Assembly: GCF_965216485.1 (NCBI RefSeq)
Contig: NZ_OZ244162.1
Coordinates: 2,790,001 to 2,854,000 of the forward strand
Origin: Algiphilus sp965216485
Lineage (GTDB): Bacteria; Pseudomonadota; Gammaproteobacteria; Nevskiales; Nevskiaceae
Direction of reading: 5' to 3'
DNA: 64,000 bases
Made by a program: the position numbers and the translations under genes. Shown piece by piece: positions 44,397-54,182 of the stretch. The first letter of the stretch is position 1. The number at the start of each line of letters is the position of its first letter. The notes under the pieces were generated by a model. That model ran no database searches. It saw only the letters and a list, made by a program, of their open reading frames with translations, and had not been told where the DNA came from.

Positions 44397-46334
44397 ATGC
44401 AGTTCATACGTTCACTCATTCTAGTATTTGCCGTTGCGGTACTGACCGCATGCGGCAGTGGCAGCGGCTCTAGCGGCGGCACCCAATCCGTTGCCGACGG
44501 CGGTTCCGGAAGCAATAACGGTGGCAGCTCGCAGGACGGTAACGGCGGTTCCGGCTCCGGTTCTGGTTCTGGATCCGGCTCCGGCGATGCTTCCGGCGAC
44601 GATGGCGGCACCGATGACGGCAGTGCCGGCAACGGTGGTAGCGATGACGGAAGCGACGATCCCTGCGATCAACCGGCCCAAGGTCAGGCGGGCGTTGACG
44701 ATGGGTGCTCCGACGACGGCTCCGGCAGCGACGGCGGTTCCGACGGAGGATCCGGCGACGGTGGCAGCGACGGCGGCACGGGTGATGACACTGCAGGCGG
44801 CGACCCCATCACCTTCGCTTCCCTCGACTGCAATATCGCTGCATCCGGTCCCATCGCAGGGCCCTTGGATGCGGCACAGACCCCCCTCATCGACAATCTG
44901 GGCAGTGCCTTCGCCTCGGTGCCGGAAGTCGGCACCTCCGCCACGCAATTGGTAGTGGCGACCGCACGCTTCCTCGACGTGATCGACGCCCTTGCTGTCT
45001 CCGGGCAGACCTTGTTCGTGGAGCAGGACCCGGCCGCTGGCGGTGACGCCCTGGACGGGACCGCCCGCTCCCTGCAATGCGGTGCCAAATCGCTGGCCGA
45101 CGCCTATACCGACAGCCCCTTGGCCGCGGCCTTCCCGGTCTCTTCCGACACGCTGGTTCGGCAGCTCGCCGAGCTGACCCTGGTTTTTCAGGGACCTGAT
45201 TCCATTGGCCTGAACGGCCTGCAGGACCTGACCGGGCGACTAGCGACGATTGCCCAGACCATGGCCAATATAGCCAGCACGCTGGAGAGCTTCCCCGAGC
45301 TGCTCCCCGCTGAATTCGGTCCCGTAACCAGTGCACTGCCGGAAGATGCCTACCTGGCGCTGGTACGCGCCCCGGCCGACCTGCTGTCCAATCTCGGCGA
45401 CACCCTCAATGCCGCCGGTGCGCTTCAAGGCCAGCAAACGGCAGATGCCATCGCCGTCACCCTGACAGACCTGCTGGGAACCGCCGGCCGCTTCGACAGC
45501 ACGGGCACCGTCACATCGGCTCTGACGGAGGGTCAGTCGCAAATCGCGAATGGCCTGGCGGTCATCCTCACGCCGCTGTTCGATGCCATTGCGCAGGGTC
45601 TCGGAAGCATGTCAACGGACACCTTCTCTGACTTCCTGGCTGGAGGCATTGACGGTTTTCCCAGTGGGTCCAACCCGCTGGAAACGCTCCTCAGCGGCAA
45701 TCTCCCCGGCTTCGAGAGCCTCTCCAGCCTGCTGGCGGAAGTGCCCGTCCTCGGTGATCTGGTCGGCATGCTTGTCGCCGCTGGTGGTGGGTCCTTCGAC
45801 TTCAGCAGCCAGAATGCCGGCACGGCACTTCTCGACAGCCTGCTCTCCGGCAACGGCCCGTCCGGCTTCGAGGATCTTCTCAGTACCCTGCAAGCGGTGG
45901 GCGGCCAACTCACTGCGATTGCTCCTGCAGGCTTTGACCTCACGGATGCCGGCTTCCCGACCAATGGAGACGCGCTGAACGGCCTGCTGTCCAGTATCGA
46001 AGCCAATGCCGGCGCCGACCTGCTGAACCAACTGCGTGATCGCCTCGGTGGCAACACTGTACCGAGCTACACGCCGGCCGAGCTCACCGAGGCACTGGGT
46101 GCCGTTCTCAGCGAAGTCGAGGGTGCCGGCAGTGGCGGCCTTCTCGGCACGCTGATTGGCGCGCTCAGCGACGTCGTCAATGGCCTACTCTCCGCCCTCA
46201 GCGGCAACCCGCTCGCCAACCTGGTGAGTGGCGTGGTCGGTGATTTCTCCACGCAGCAACCACAACTGGAAGTGGACGAGCTCGCGACTGCCCTGGAGAG
46301 TGTGGTGGGTGGCTTCGCGGATTTTGCGCCGTAG
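44397..46334 (+). CDS. Lipoprotein with low-complexity Gly/Ser/Asp linker, possibly of the bacterial collagen-like middle-domain type
   Basis: This 645-residue protein has lipobox LTAC (Cys19) followed directly by about 120 residues of Gly, Ser and Asp (GSGSGSGSGSG, then DGGSDGGSGDGGSDGGTGDD). The remaining 500 residues are helical, Leu/Ala-rich and repetitive in style (LIDNLGSAFASVPEVG, LLSNLGDTLNAAG, LLGTLIGALSDVVNGLLSAL). This resembles the non-collagenous middle domain of some gammaproteobacterial collagen-like lipoproteins, though no true Gly-X-Y run is present. The assignment is tentative. A GGAGCGAG site precedes the ATG and a strong terminator follows. Confidence 0.8.
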   Translation: MQFIRSLILVFAVAVLTACGSGSGSSGGTQSVADGGSGSNNGGSSQDGNGGSGSGSGSGSGSGDASGDDGGTDDGSAGNGGSDDGSDDPCDQPAQGQAGVDDGCSDDGSGSDGGSDGGSGDGGSDGGTGDDTAGGDPITFASLDCNIAASGPIAGPLDAAQTPLIDNLGSAFASVPEVGTSATQLVVATARFLDVIDALAVSGQTLFVEQDPAAGGDALDGTARSLQCGAKSLADAYTDSPLAAAFPVSSDTLVRQLAELTLVFQGPDSIGLNGLQDLTGRLATIAQTMANIASTLESFPELLPAEFGPVTSALPEDAYLALVRAPADLLSNLGDTLNAAGALQGQQTADAIAVTLTDLLGTAGRFDSTGTVTSALTEGQSQIANGLAVILTPLFDAIAQGLGSMSTDTFSDFLAGGIDGFPSGSNPLETLLSGNLPGFESLSSLLAEVPVLGDLVGMLVAAGGGSFDFSSQNAGTALLDSLLSGNGPSGFEDLLSTLQAVGGQLTAIAPAGFDLTDAGFPTNGDALNGLLSSIEANAGADLLNQLRDRLGGNTVPSYTPAELTEALGAVLSEVEGAGSGGLLGTLIGALSDVVNGLLSALSGNPLANLVSGVVGDFSTQQPQLEVDELATALESVVGGFADFAP

Positions 46335-46662
46335 GCAACACGCAGGCATCCTTTAACGGGCTACGCACTCGCGCTGAGTGCGTAGCCTTTTTCGTTGTGG
46401 GGGATGCACCGCCCGTTTGCGGTTATCTTCACGAAGATCGCGGTCGAAGCCAGGACGACGAGACGCGTCTTCTGGTGCCCGTACTGCCCAACGCCCGACT
46501 ATTGGCCATTCCATTGTCGATATGACCATGTGCCTCGCCGACCACGCCATTCTTGAACAACCACGCTACCAGCGCGTTTCGCATGCGAATTCGGTGACAC
46601 AACCGAAATGAAGGGCCACCCCCTCAGTTCGTGCTGAAAGGTTCGGGCACTCACGCATCTTC
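46335..46662. other. Intergenic stretch before the glycan locus
   Basis: It holds the terminator at 46359-46392 and about 270 further bases without a supportable gene, presumably including the promoter of the plus-strand glycan arm. Confidence 0.4.
46359..46392 (+). terminator. Rho-independent terminator
   Basis: A 12-base-pair perfect stem (46359-46370 with 46376-46387) has a 5-base loop and is followed by five T, 24 bases after the lipoprotein stop. Confidence 0.92.
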
Positions 46663-47763
46663 ATGAAGATTCTCTACGTCTGCCGTTCCGACCTTCAGTC
46701 GCGCGATGCGAACGCCGTACACGTATTGCACATGACACGAGCCCTGTGCGAACTCGGCCACGAAGTCAGCGTCGTTGCCGCTGAAGAACCTGAAGCGCAT
46801 GTAGGGAACGCTTCAAGCCTCAATTGGCAATGTGGTGGTCGTCATATCAAGCGTTTACCGCCATCCGCACGCGTCCCGCTGCTTGCTTGGCGGTACAGCA
46901 AGGTCGCGCCCCGAGCCGATGTCATTCTTTCGCGCCACCTTCCTAGTGCAGTCATCCTTGGCAGGGGCAAGCGCCCGCTGATTGTTGAGTTGCACGCACT
47001 GCAGAAAAGCAGACTGGGACGCTGGCTCGAAGCCGCGGCGCTGCGATCATCCAATCTGGTGCGGGTCATTGCCATCTCGGAACCGCTACGTAGGGACCTG
47101 CTCTCGCGGTACCCGTTCCTGTCCGCGGACACTGTACGCACTCTTCATGACGCGGCGGTTCTACCTGACAGGCGGACTCCGCCGGCCCTGAAACACAGGC
47201 GAGCCGTTCTTCAGATTGGTTACGTTGGCAATCTCTATCCCGGCAAAGGCGCCGAGATGACACTTCGCTTGGCGGCGGAGCTGCCCCAGTTCGATTTTCA
47301 TCTGGTCGGGGGGAGCCAAGAGGAATGCATGCGCGTCTTCGGTAGGCCTCTTCCAGCAAATATTCAAGCCCACGGCTATCTGCCGCATGCTGACCTCGCG
47401 GGAATCTACGCCTCACTCGACGTCGGGCTCGTTCCGATCAGCCCGAAGGTTGCGGACCGAGACGGGAATGACATCGGTCGCTGGACGTCGCCCCTGAAGC
47501 TATTTGAGTACCTTGCAGCTGGCTTGGCCGTCATCGCCTCTGACGTACCCTCTTTGCGCGGGTTGCTGCAACCCGACCACGAAGCCCTGGTGGTTCCACC
47601 AGATGATGTAGCGGCGTGGACAGAAGCGCTCATACGACTCGATTCGGATGAGAGACTGCGCAGATCGCTTTCCCGGCAAGGTCGAGAACTTGTCGAGCGC
47701 CGCCACACCTGGGCTGTACGCGCCCATGAAGCGTTATCAGGCATTGTCGAAAGATCAGAGTAA
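46663..47763 (+). CDS. Glycosyltransferase, GT4-like
   Basis: This 366-residue GT-B transferase has an N-terminal domain with MTRALCELGHEVSVVAA. The C-terminal nucleotide-sugar domain has IGYVGNLYPGKGAEMTLRLA and SPLKLFEYLAAGLAVIASDVP, the EX7E-like region with the first position on the PLKLFEY loop. It adds one sugar during glycan assembly on the cytoplasmic face. It opens the plus-strand arm and its stop is 4 bases before the methyltransferase start. Sugar specificity unknown. Confidence 0.9.
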   Translation: MKILYVCRSDLQSRDANAVHVLHMTRALCELGHEVSVVAAEEPEAHVGNASSLNWQCGGRHIKRLPPSARVPLLAWRYSKVAPRADVILSRHLPSAVILGRGKRPLIVELHALQKSRLGRWLEAAALRSSNLVRVIAISEPLRRDLLSRYPFLSADTVRTLHDAAVLPDRRTPPALKHRRAVLQIGYVGNLYPGKGAEMTLRLAAELPQFDFHLVGGSQEECMRVFGRPLPANIQAHGYLPHADLAGIYASLDVGLVPISPKVADRDGNDIGRWTSPLKLFEYLAAGLAVIASDVPSLRGLLQPDHEALVVPPDDVAAWTEALIRLDSDERLRRSLSRQGRELVERRHTWAVRAHEALSGIVERSE

Positions 47764-47767
47764 TCCA

Positions 47768-48700
47768 GTGGATCAGCCCTCGCGCCACTCCGAATCAACG
47801 GCGGGTACAACCGCTTTCGTGCATCGCAGCGCTTGCCCGGCGTGCGCGGCAACAACGAGGCGAACGCTGAAGTCCGTGCCGATGCGACACCCATCCGTCG
47901 CAGGCTTTCTGGAGCGCTATTACGAGGGGCGGATTCCACTCTCCGATTTGGCAGATATGCCTTTCGATGTTGCCGAATGTGATGCGTGCGGCACGATCTA
48001 CCAGACCGCCATCCTTTCACCTCCACGGATGCTGGACCTGTACGAACACTGGATCGACCCGGCGCAGAGCTTCGAGAAAAGACGGGGCGCCGATCACACC
48101 TACTACGCGCAGATCGCCAACGAGGTCATGGGCATAAGGCGGCTTACCTCTCGCCTTCCGCGTGACACCCAAGTGCTTGACTTTGGTATGGGCTGGGGCA
48201 ATTGGTTACAGATGGCCCGTGGGTTCGGCTATCAGACCACCGGTTTCGAACTTTCTGAGCAGCGCGCGGCGTACGGACGCGAACATGGGCTGAGGGTGGC
48301 AAGCACCCTTTGTGAACTTGAACCCGCCAGCTTCCATTACATCTACGCGAACCAGGTGCTGGAACACGTCCCGGATCCGCGTGCATCACTGCAAGACATT
48401 GCGGCCCTGCTCGCACCTGGTGGCATCGCGGATATCCATGTACCCAATCAATTGGGGATTCGTCGAAAGCTGGCATCGAAGCATTGGCAAGCCTCCCATG
48501 ACGCCATTCACCCGCTTGAGCACATCAACTGTTTCAACCGTCGCGCTCTTCTTGCTATGGGCCGAGCCTTTGGCCTTCAATCGATTACGCCTCCCTACCC
48601 GGGCCTTCGCACCCCGCAGACCCTCGGCGTCAAGGATGTCGCGGTTTACCTCTTCAATCGAACAATCAGCACGCATGTGTTTTTCGTCCGCAATGTCTAG
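47768..48700 (+). CDS. Class I SAM-dependent methyltransferase with N-terminal zinc-ribbon-like motif
   Basis: This 310-residue protein begins with paired cysteines (CPACAATT, then CDACGTIYQT) of the kind found in sugar C-methyltransferase-like proteins. A SAM-binding motif VLDFGMGWGNWLQMA, YIYANQVLEHVPDP and GGIADIHVPNQLG follow. The GTG at 47768 is preferred, 5 bases after the glycosyltransferase stop; an ATG at 47726 inside that gene is an alternative. It probably methylates a sugar or precursor in the glycan made by this locus. Confidence 0.82.
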   Translation: MDQPSRHSESTAGTTAFVHRSACPACAATTRRTLKSVPMRHPSVAGFLERYYEGRIPLSDLADMPFDVAECDACGTIYQTAILSPPRMLDLYEHWIDPAQSFEKRRGADHTYYAQIANEVMGIRRLTSRLPRDTQVLDFGMGWGNWLQMARGFGYQTTGFELSEQRAAYGREHGLRVASTLCELEPASFHYIYANQVLEHVPDPRASLQDIAALLAPGGIADIHVPNQLGIRRKLASKHWQASHDAIHPLEHINCFNRRALLAMGRAFGLQSITPPYPGLRTPQTLGVKDVAVYLFNRTISTHVFFVRNV

Positions 48701-48738
48701 CGTCTCAGCTGAGCCCACCGCAGACTGGCAAGCACACC

Positions 48739-49455
48739 ATGGATGAGCAGATGTACTACCTCCCAGAGGGCTACGCGGCTAACCCCGCACGCCCGGAGGA
48801 TGAAGCCACGGCGGCATCCCTTTACTGGACGCGCTCAAGGCTGCGTCACGCCAGGGACTACCAAGCCGGGGTCTATGACCTTGCGCAGGCTCTGCTCCCG
48901 GACGGCTCTGATGTGTGCCTGATTGATGTCGGTTGCGGACCCGGGGTGAAGCTCTCCCGTATCGCACAAAAGCGACCCGCTGCGCGCATCGTTGGAATAG
49001 ATCGTTCGTCGACCGCCACGTACTGCCGCGAAAAGCACCGCTTCGGCGAATGGGTGGCTGCCGATCTGAACGACCCCACAAGCGCCGGCGAGCTGCGCGG
49101 TGATGTCGTGGTCTGCGCCGATGTCATCGAACACCTCGAGCATCCAGAGCGACTTCTGCAATTCCTGCGTCAGGTCACCAAACCGCAAGGCTGTATCGTC
49201 ATTTCTACGCCTGAGCGAAAGTTGATGCATGGGCCGGAGTGCCGCACCAGCCCGAATCCCGAGCACGTCCGCGAATGGACCAAGAGCGAATTCCAGGCCT
49301 TTGTGCAGTCCCAGGGTTTCGTGGTCCGGTCCTCAGCGGTGCAGCTCCCGATGCGCGCCAGGCCTTCCGCACTGTTCGTCGACTATCTCTTGGCAAGACT
49401 TCGCAAGGGAAGGCCACTGCGTACCAGCCAGGTCCACGTCCTGCACCCAAACTAG
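48739..49455 (+). CDS. Class I SAM-dependent methyltransferase
   Basis: The 238 residues have the SAM-binding glycine loop LIDVGCGPGVKLSRIA, the acidic residue in VGIDRS and the post-loop CADVIEHLEHPERLL. GCIVISTPERKLMHGPE follows. The ATG at 48739 lies 38 bases after the previous methyltransferase. The target is not known; glycan O-methylation is the likely role by context. Confidence 0.87.
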   Translation: MDEQMYYLPEGYAANPARPEDEATAASLYWTRSRLRHARDYQAGVYDLAQALLPDGSDVCLIDVGCGPGVKLSRIAQKRPAARIVGIDRSSTATYCREKHRFGEWVAADLNDPTSAGELRGDVVVCADVIEHLEHPERLLQFLRQVTKPQGCIVISTPERKLMHGPECRTSPNPEHVREWTKSEFQAFVQSQGFVVRSSAVQLPMRARPSALFVDYLLARLRKGRPLRTSQVHVLHPN

Positions 49456-49486
49456 CGGAATGCCCGCTAGTGCAAAACCGATCCGG

Positions 49487-50326
49487 TCAATGATCGAATT
49501 CGAGCCTTGCCCCCGAGTCAACGGAAGTCGCGAGCTCGGCGCTGACGAAAGTCGCAAGACCCGCATTGATTAGCCCGCGTGCGTAGCGACGACCATGTGA
49601 CCAACGCAATGGCGCGATATGGTCAAGTTTCGGGTTGTCCGCAGTGCAGAACTCGCAACTCATGCCATGTGCACGAAAGGCAGCGGCGATTTCCGCATTT
49701 GACCGATAGAAGGTTTTGTCGCAACTGTATCGGTAGTACGTATCCACGCGCGCCTTCAGCGCGGCCCCATCCATTTCCTGCCACTTCGACTCGATACCGA
49801 GGGCAGACCACAGGTAGATAAGCGTCCGTCGCATTCGGTTCTTGGGTAGCCAGTGGACGACCGGCATCCGCAAGTGTGCCTCGCGTATGTGCCAACGCGG
49901 CGGAAAGATATGTAGGCCCGCGCCACCGCTGCGCGTCAGTCGGGCGATTTCAGAAACAATTGCTGGCAAGTCTCGAACATGCTCCAACACCTGATTGGAG
50001 AATACGAAATCGAAGCGGTTCTCGGCGAACGGGGTGTGCGCGTCGCGATCAATCACGTTCAGCACATCTCCGGGATATCCCATTCTCCCGAGCAGCTGCA
50101 TCCCATTCGATACAGCAGCCTCGTCAGGGTCGACCCCAAAGGCCGAGAACCCGAGCCTACGAAGCGCGGCGACCATCCGCCCCCGACCACAGCCCCAATC
50201 GAGCACCTGAATCTGATGCGGTGACTTTCCGCATGCCTGTGCAAAACTCGTCAGCCTAGTGAGAACGTGCTCGTTCGGCGTAAATGCGTCTAGTTCGTCC
50301 GGTGTCAGAGGCCGATTCTTTGACAT
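49487..50326 (-). CDS. Class I SAM-dependent methyltransferase
   Basis: The 279 residues have the SAM loop VLDWGCGRGRMVAALR, FGVDPDEAA and FDFVFSNQVLEHVRDL. GGAGLHIFPPRWHIREAH, of the type seen in methyltransferases of polysaccharide loci, follows. The ATG at 50326 is preferred over a TTG two codons upstream. It is the last gene of the minus arm, convergent with the plus-strand methyltransferase, and lies 90 bases after the lower-GC esterase. Confidence 0.87.
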   Translation of the reverse strand: MSKNRPLTPDELDAFTPNEHVLTRLTSFAQACGKSPHQIQVLDWGCGRGRMVAALRRLGFSAFGVDPDEAAVSNGMQLLGRMGYPGDVLNVIDRDAHTPFAENRFDFVFSNQVLEHVRDLPAIVSEIARLTRSGGAGLHIFPPRWHIREAHLRMPVVHWLPKNRMRRTLIYLWSALGIESKWQEMDGAALKARVDTYYRYSCDKTFYRSNAEIAAAFRAHGMSCEFCTADNPKLDHIAPLRWSHGRRYARGLINAGLATFVSAELATSVDSGARLEFDH

Positions 50327-50416
50327 CGTCAAGTTTTAATTCTATAGGGTACGGGCGTGCTGTGTTTTAAACGCATTATTGCATGCCATTTTGCAGAACA
50401 AAGCTAATCCGCAATG

Positions 50417-51715
50417 TTACTCAATCACATCGAGCCAACCATCGAGTGTGAACGTCGGTAATCCTTGTTCGCTCTCTGTCAATACTTGCAAGACGGTGGG
50501 ACTAAGGTAGTTTATTTTTCCGGCAACCAAAACAGCTCCACGGAGATGCAACTCTGTATCGTATAGGCTCTCGAACTGTATTCCTTGTCCATCAGCCCAG
50601 TCACCAAAATTCACAGTTTTGGAAAGCGGCAGCTCGCGCGCCCCATCACCTCTAGGCTTAGTCTGATCGAGAATCCACGCAACCCCCTTCGGATGGGCGG
50701 GATAAGGCCTATGCCCCCCCCCATTAATCAACCAAGAATCGATACTCCAAGACCGACTGAACGCGGCTTGCATCGGTTTAACTGACTCGACTAAACCTTG
50801 CAAGTCTCGCCACACCGCCCTTTCTTCCTTCTTATCAATAACAATGTCAGCTTCTCCGTTAAGGATGAGTATGTTGCTATGCGGGGCAGAAAGAGCAATG
50901 AATTGCATCCAACTCACTTGTTCGCGCATCTGCCGAATTGGTTCACGCGTGCATTGCTTGCCAATTGATTCAAAGTGTGCCCCGTACCCCCATCCGCTAA
51001 TAAGTGCGAAACCAATCCTTGGCTCGAGCGCTGCCAACCACGCCGCTACTGCGCCGCCCAGAGAATTGCCCACAACACCAATGCGGCTAGGATCAATGTC
51101 TTCACGACTGCTCAAGAAGTCCACACCACGCATTGTGTCCAACACCAGTTTACCCATTATTGACCTGCCTGCGTCAGCTGCCCGCCGGTGAACCTGCGCG
51201 CCATCGTGGTCACGAGTTCCAATCAAACCGCGGATATGGCGCTCCTCCTCGCCAATGGGGTCTCCTGCCAGCACCGCGATTCCAAGTCTTGCGTAAAGTT
51301 GCGCGATATATTGATATGACGCATGGCTTTTGCTTGCTCCATGGCCATATGCTAGTACTACTGCTGGCATTAGACCGCGCGGCTTGGCTGGTCGGTACAG
51401 CAATGCGGGCATTTTTGAGCCTTGCTCTAAGGTGTAAACCCACTTCTCGATTACCAACCCGTCGCGTTCAATGGAGCCACGATCCTGTGGGTGGAGATTG
51501 ACGCGACTTCCATGATCTGGAATACCGAGTAAACTCGATAGCCTCACACGTACATCAGTTTTCCACTCCGCAAACTCCTGAGGTGCGGCGATAGGATCAG
51601 GTATCGATGTCCGTCCCTCAGTCGCCGACGAATACAAAAAAAGAACGACAAGAACAACCGGTCCAATTGGCGAATAGCGACTGGTAAATTTGGATGTAAT
51701 GATCACAGGGAACAT
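50417..51715 (-). CDS. Secreted alpha/beta hydrolase, acetyl-xylan-esterase-like
   Basis: This 432-residue protein has a hydrophobic N-terminus (PIGPVVLVVLFLYSSATEG) that may be a signal peptide or anchor. The hydrolase core shows VVLAYGHGASKSHASY, the nucleophile elbow VVGNSLGGAVAAW with Ser in GNSLGG, LNGEADIVID for the acid and GGGHRPYP for the histidine. Carbohydrate or acyl-ester removal is likely. Its base composition is visibly lower in GC than neighbours (some 60-base lines near 35 percent), and the upstream gap is AT-rich. Its ATG overlaps the sulfotransferase stop as TGATG. It may be a later arrival in the locus. Confidence 0.82.
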   Translation of the reverse strand: MFPVIITSKFTSRYSPIGPVVLVVLFLYSSATEGRTSIPDPIAAPQEFAEWKTDVRVRLSSLLGIPDHGSRVNLHPQDRGSIERDGLVIEKWVYTLEQGSKMPALLYRPAKPRGLMPAVVLAYGHGASKSHASYQYIAQLYARLGIAVLAGDPIGEEERHIRGLIGTRDHDGAQVHRRAADAGRSIMGKLVLDTMRGVDFLSSREDIDPSRIGVVGNSLGGAVAAWLAALEPRIGFALISGWGYGAHFESIGKQCTREPIRQMREQVSWMQFIALSAPHSNILILNGEADIVIDKKEERAVWRDLQGLVESVKPMQAAFSRSWSIDSWLINGGGHRPYPAHPKGVAWILDQTKPRGDGARELPLSKTVNFGDWADGQGIQFESLYDTELHLRGAVLVAGKINYLSPTVLQVLTESEQGLPTFTLDGWLDVIE

Positions 51716-52722
51716 CAGAGCCTTATACCCCAGCTTTCGCAGACCATTTGTCGATCCTCCGAGAATGCCTCTCCGATCGCCTGTGATTGAAAAGGTGTCA
51801 AGCGCTCCACTTCGACTCCATCTGATACTCGAACCCGTTCGAGAAGCGAATACAAAGTGCGAGTACCGGGGACCTGCCTTAACGATGAAGTTAGCCCCGG
51901 AATGCGGCGTGACGCGGCTGCGAGATAAGCCCCCAGACCAAGACCGGCTGAACGGTAGCCGCTTTCGGTGCGATGCCTTGCATTATTTCGCGAAATTGTC
52001 CTCTGCGACACTTCGTGAGTGATTCCCGTCAACCGCCCAAGGTCACCGATGAATGCATTCATATCTCGACAAACATCAGGAAAACCATAGGCGTGAATCC
52101 TGTGGTAACCGAAGGCATCGCCGTAGGCATCCAGGACGCTCGAGAACTGGAACATCTGAGCATGGCAGCCAACTCCACCGATAATCCCCTCAATGAATTT
52201 ATCCATCGATGCGTAGCGGCTCTCGTTGGCGTGCACGGGGGTGGCTTTGTGTTGCAGAAAGTACGCTTGCGCCAACTCCGCGTGGTCCCTCAATACAACC
52301 ACAATGCGCACGTCGAAACCCTCGAGTACGCTGCGGAGGCGTTGCGCTGACCTGTGTGGCCAGATGGCCAAGTCGCGCCACAGCGTCGAATACCCTCCCA
52401 TTGTGAAATGCTCACTAGAGATCACGATGGGATGCCCGGCCTTGTCCCGTGTCGACATGGAATGCAACAGCTGGTTGCAATGCTTGGCTTGCGCCAAGGC
52501 AGCGTCATCATCGGCCAGATACACCGCGTCTCGAAGGCTGTCCGAGAGGCCAGCAAAATCGAATGGATGAGACTGGGTCTGAAAGACACCCAGGTAATCG
52601 ACCCAGCCAGCACTGTGCCATGGAAGAAAGGCTTGTTGCTGAAGCGTGGTTGTGGCGGTTTTCGGATAGCCAATATGCAGGAGCACCTTCTGCGCGGCTC
52701 CGCCTTCTAGTTCGCTCTTCAT
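51715..52722 (-). CDS. Sulfotransferase-like protein
   Basis: This 335-residue protein has the 5'-phosphosulfate-binding loop of PAPS sulfotransferases (LLHIGYPKTATTTLQ). A later segment IVVVLRDHAELAQAYFLQH fits the 3'-phosphate-binding helix. The ATG at 52722 overlaps the flippase stop (TGATG); a GTG one codon upstream is also possible. Its likely acceptor is the glycan assembled here. Activity cannot be shown from sequence, and no PAPS-synthesis genes are in the window. Confidence 0.8.
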   Translation of the reverse strand: MKSELEGGAAQKVLLHIGYPKTATTTLQQQAFLPWHSAGWVDYLGVFQTQSHPFDFAGLSDSLRDAVYLADDDAALAQAKHCNQLLHSMSTRDKAGHPIVISSEHFTMGGYSTLWRDLAIWPHRSAQRLRSVLEGFDVRIVVVLRDHAELAQAYFLQHKATPVHANESRYASMDKFIEGIIGGVGCHAQMFQFSSVLDAYGDAFGYHRIHAYGFPDVCRDMNAFIGDLGRLTGITHEVSQRTISRNNARHRTESGYRSAGLGLGAYLAAASRRIPGLTSSLRQVPGTRTLYSLLERVRVSDGVEVERLTPFQSQAIGEAFSEDRQMVCESWGIRL

Positions 52723-54056
52723 CACGGATCGATATTGGTTTCACCACCGCGGGAAGTGGCTGGACCAATCAAAGGCATCGCAAGCGGTGAACAATTGCAA
52801 TGCAGGTGCCGACGAGCAAACCACCACCCGAGCATATGGGGAATGGGCATGGTTGCCGCCGTGGCCAGGGCTGCGCCATTCATTCCGAACTGCGGAATCA
52901 GGACGATATTCAGCCCTACATTGATCACTGCGGCGAGCACCCCAAAGCGGACGAACTGTCGCTCAAAACCTGCCATGACAAGTAACACTCCGCTGGCACC
53001 GAACAGAGCCCCCAAGACATGACCGGCACCAAGAACCACGAGCGGCAAGTAAGCGGCGCCAAAACCCGAGCCAAACAGCTGTGGCAATAACTGCTGCCCA
53101 GCCGTGACGAGTGCTATCAGCACAGCACATGCAAAGACCAGGTTGATACGAGCGAACCACACGACATTCCACTGCAATGCTTCGAAAGCCTGATCACGGT
53201 ACAAGGCTGCAAACCGTGGTTGCACGACGAGCTTCGTGGCATGCAGCCCAAATGCCACGAGAAGCGACACTTGCACCGCGACGCGATAGAAACCAACCTC
53301 CTGCGTGCCTACGAACAGCCCGACCAGAAAGGTATCTGCCTGCGTGTTGATCAGGTGCATCGAATTGATAAGGCTGATGGGAACGACGGCGGCTAGCCAT
53401 TCCCGCCCACGGGATTCGGGGACCACGCAGCGCGCCCCGTAGGGGCGCGCCACCCGTAGCAATGCGAAACTCGACACTGCAGCAAGGCAGGCGGCAGCAA
53501 CAAATACCGCGATCGCTTGAAGGGCTGTGAACTGCCCGGAAGCGATGGCCATTGTCATGATCGCGAGCAGCATCAGCTGGCTTGCAGGTCGAATCAGTGA
53601 CTCGGGAATCTGGCCGCGGATCACGTAGCCAGCGCCCCTCAATGCGCCGCCGTTGATCTCAGCAAACACCATGGCGGGTATTAGGGGTAGCGCGCATAGC
53701 AACAGGATCCGTGTCTCCGTAGTGAAAGACCCTGCGAATGCTGACAACACCCAAGCGGTGATGCCGACGACGAGGAGCGAGATCATCAATGCAAGCCGAA
53801 TTGCCCAGCGCCACACGCCTTCCTGCACCGGCCAATGCGCGGGATCCATCGAAGTCGCCGTTTCGCGAGTGACAATCTGGGGTAATCCCGCACGACAAGG
53901 CAGCGCCAGCAGCATGATGATCACCAGTGTATAGGTGTAGGCGCCGAATGCCTCAGCGCCCAGTTCACGGGCCAGCAGTACCGTGATCGCGAATCCCAGG
54001 CCCTGGAATGCGGCCCGTACCATCGCGCTGGCTGCACTGGCATGCACAAGGTTCAT
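52722..54056 (-). CDS. Oligosaccharide/polysaccharide flippase (Wzx-like, MATE-related)
   Basis: This 444-residue integral membrane protein has about 12 to 14 helices. It starts with MVRAAFQGLGFAITVLLARELGAEAFGAYTY-style sequence (described here in part), the characteristic opening of polysaccharide biosynthesis flippases. It moves undecaprenyl-linked oligosaccharide across the inner membrane. The sulfotransferase start overlaps its stop. A 126-base gap separates it from the upstream glycosyltransferase. Confidence 0.88.
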   Translation of the reverse strand: MNLVHASAASAMVRAAFQGLGFAITVLLARELGAEAFGAYTYTLVIIMLLALPCRAGLPQIVTRETATSMDPAHWPVQEGVWRWAIRLALMISLLVVGITAWVLSAFAGSFTTETRILLLCALPLIPAMVFAEINGGALRGAGYVIRGQIPESLIRPASQLMLLAIMTMAIASGQFTALQAIAVFVAAACLAAVSSFALLRVARPYGARCVVPESRGREWLAAVVPISLINSMHLINTQADTFLVGLFVGTQEVGFYRVAVQVSLLVAFGLHATKLVVQPRFAALYRDQAFEALQWNVVWFARINLVFACAVLIALVTAGQQLLPQLFGSGFGAAYLPLVVLGAGHVLGALFGASGVLLVMAGFERQFVRFGVLAAVINVGLNIVLIPQFGMNGAALATAATMPIPHMLGWWFARRHLHCNCSPLAMPLIGPATSRGGETNIDP

Positions 54057-54182
54057 TGAATCTTCAGCGATCCTCTTAGCAAGACCCAGCAGCGGCTATC
54101 CGATTCGCCGGCCAAGTCTGGACACTTTGCGGGACGCCAAGCCATGCGAAGTTGGTTTTGGCCTGCGCGCGTGCCCCGCCCT

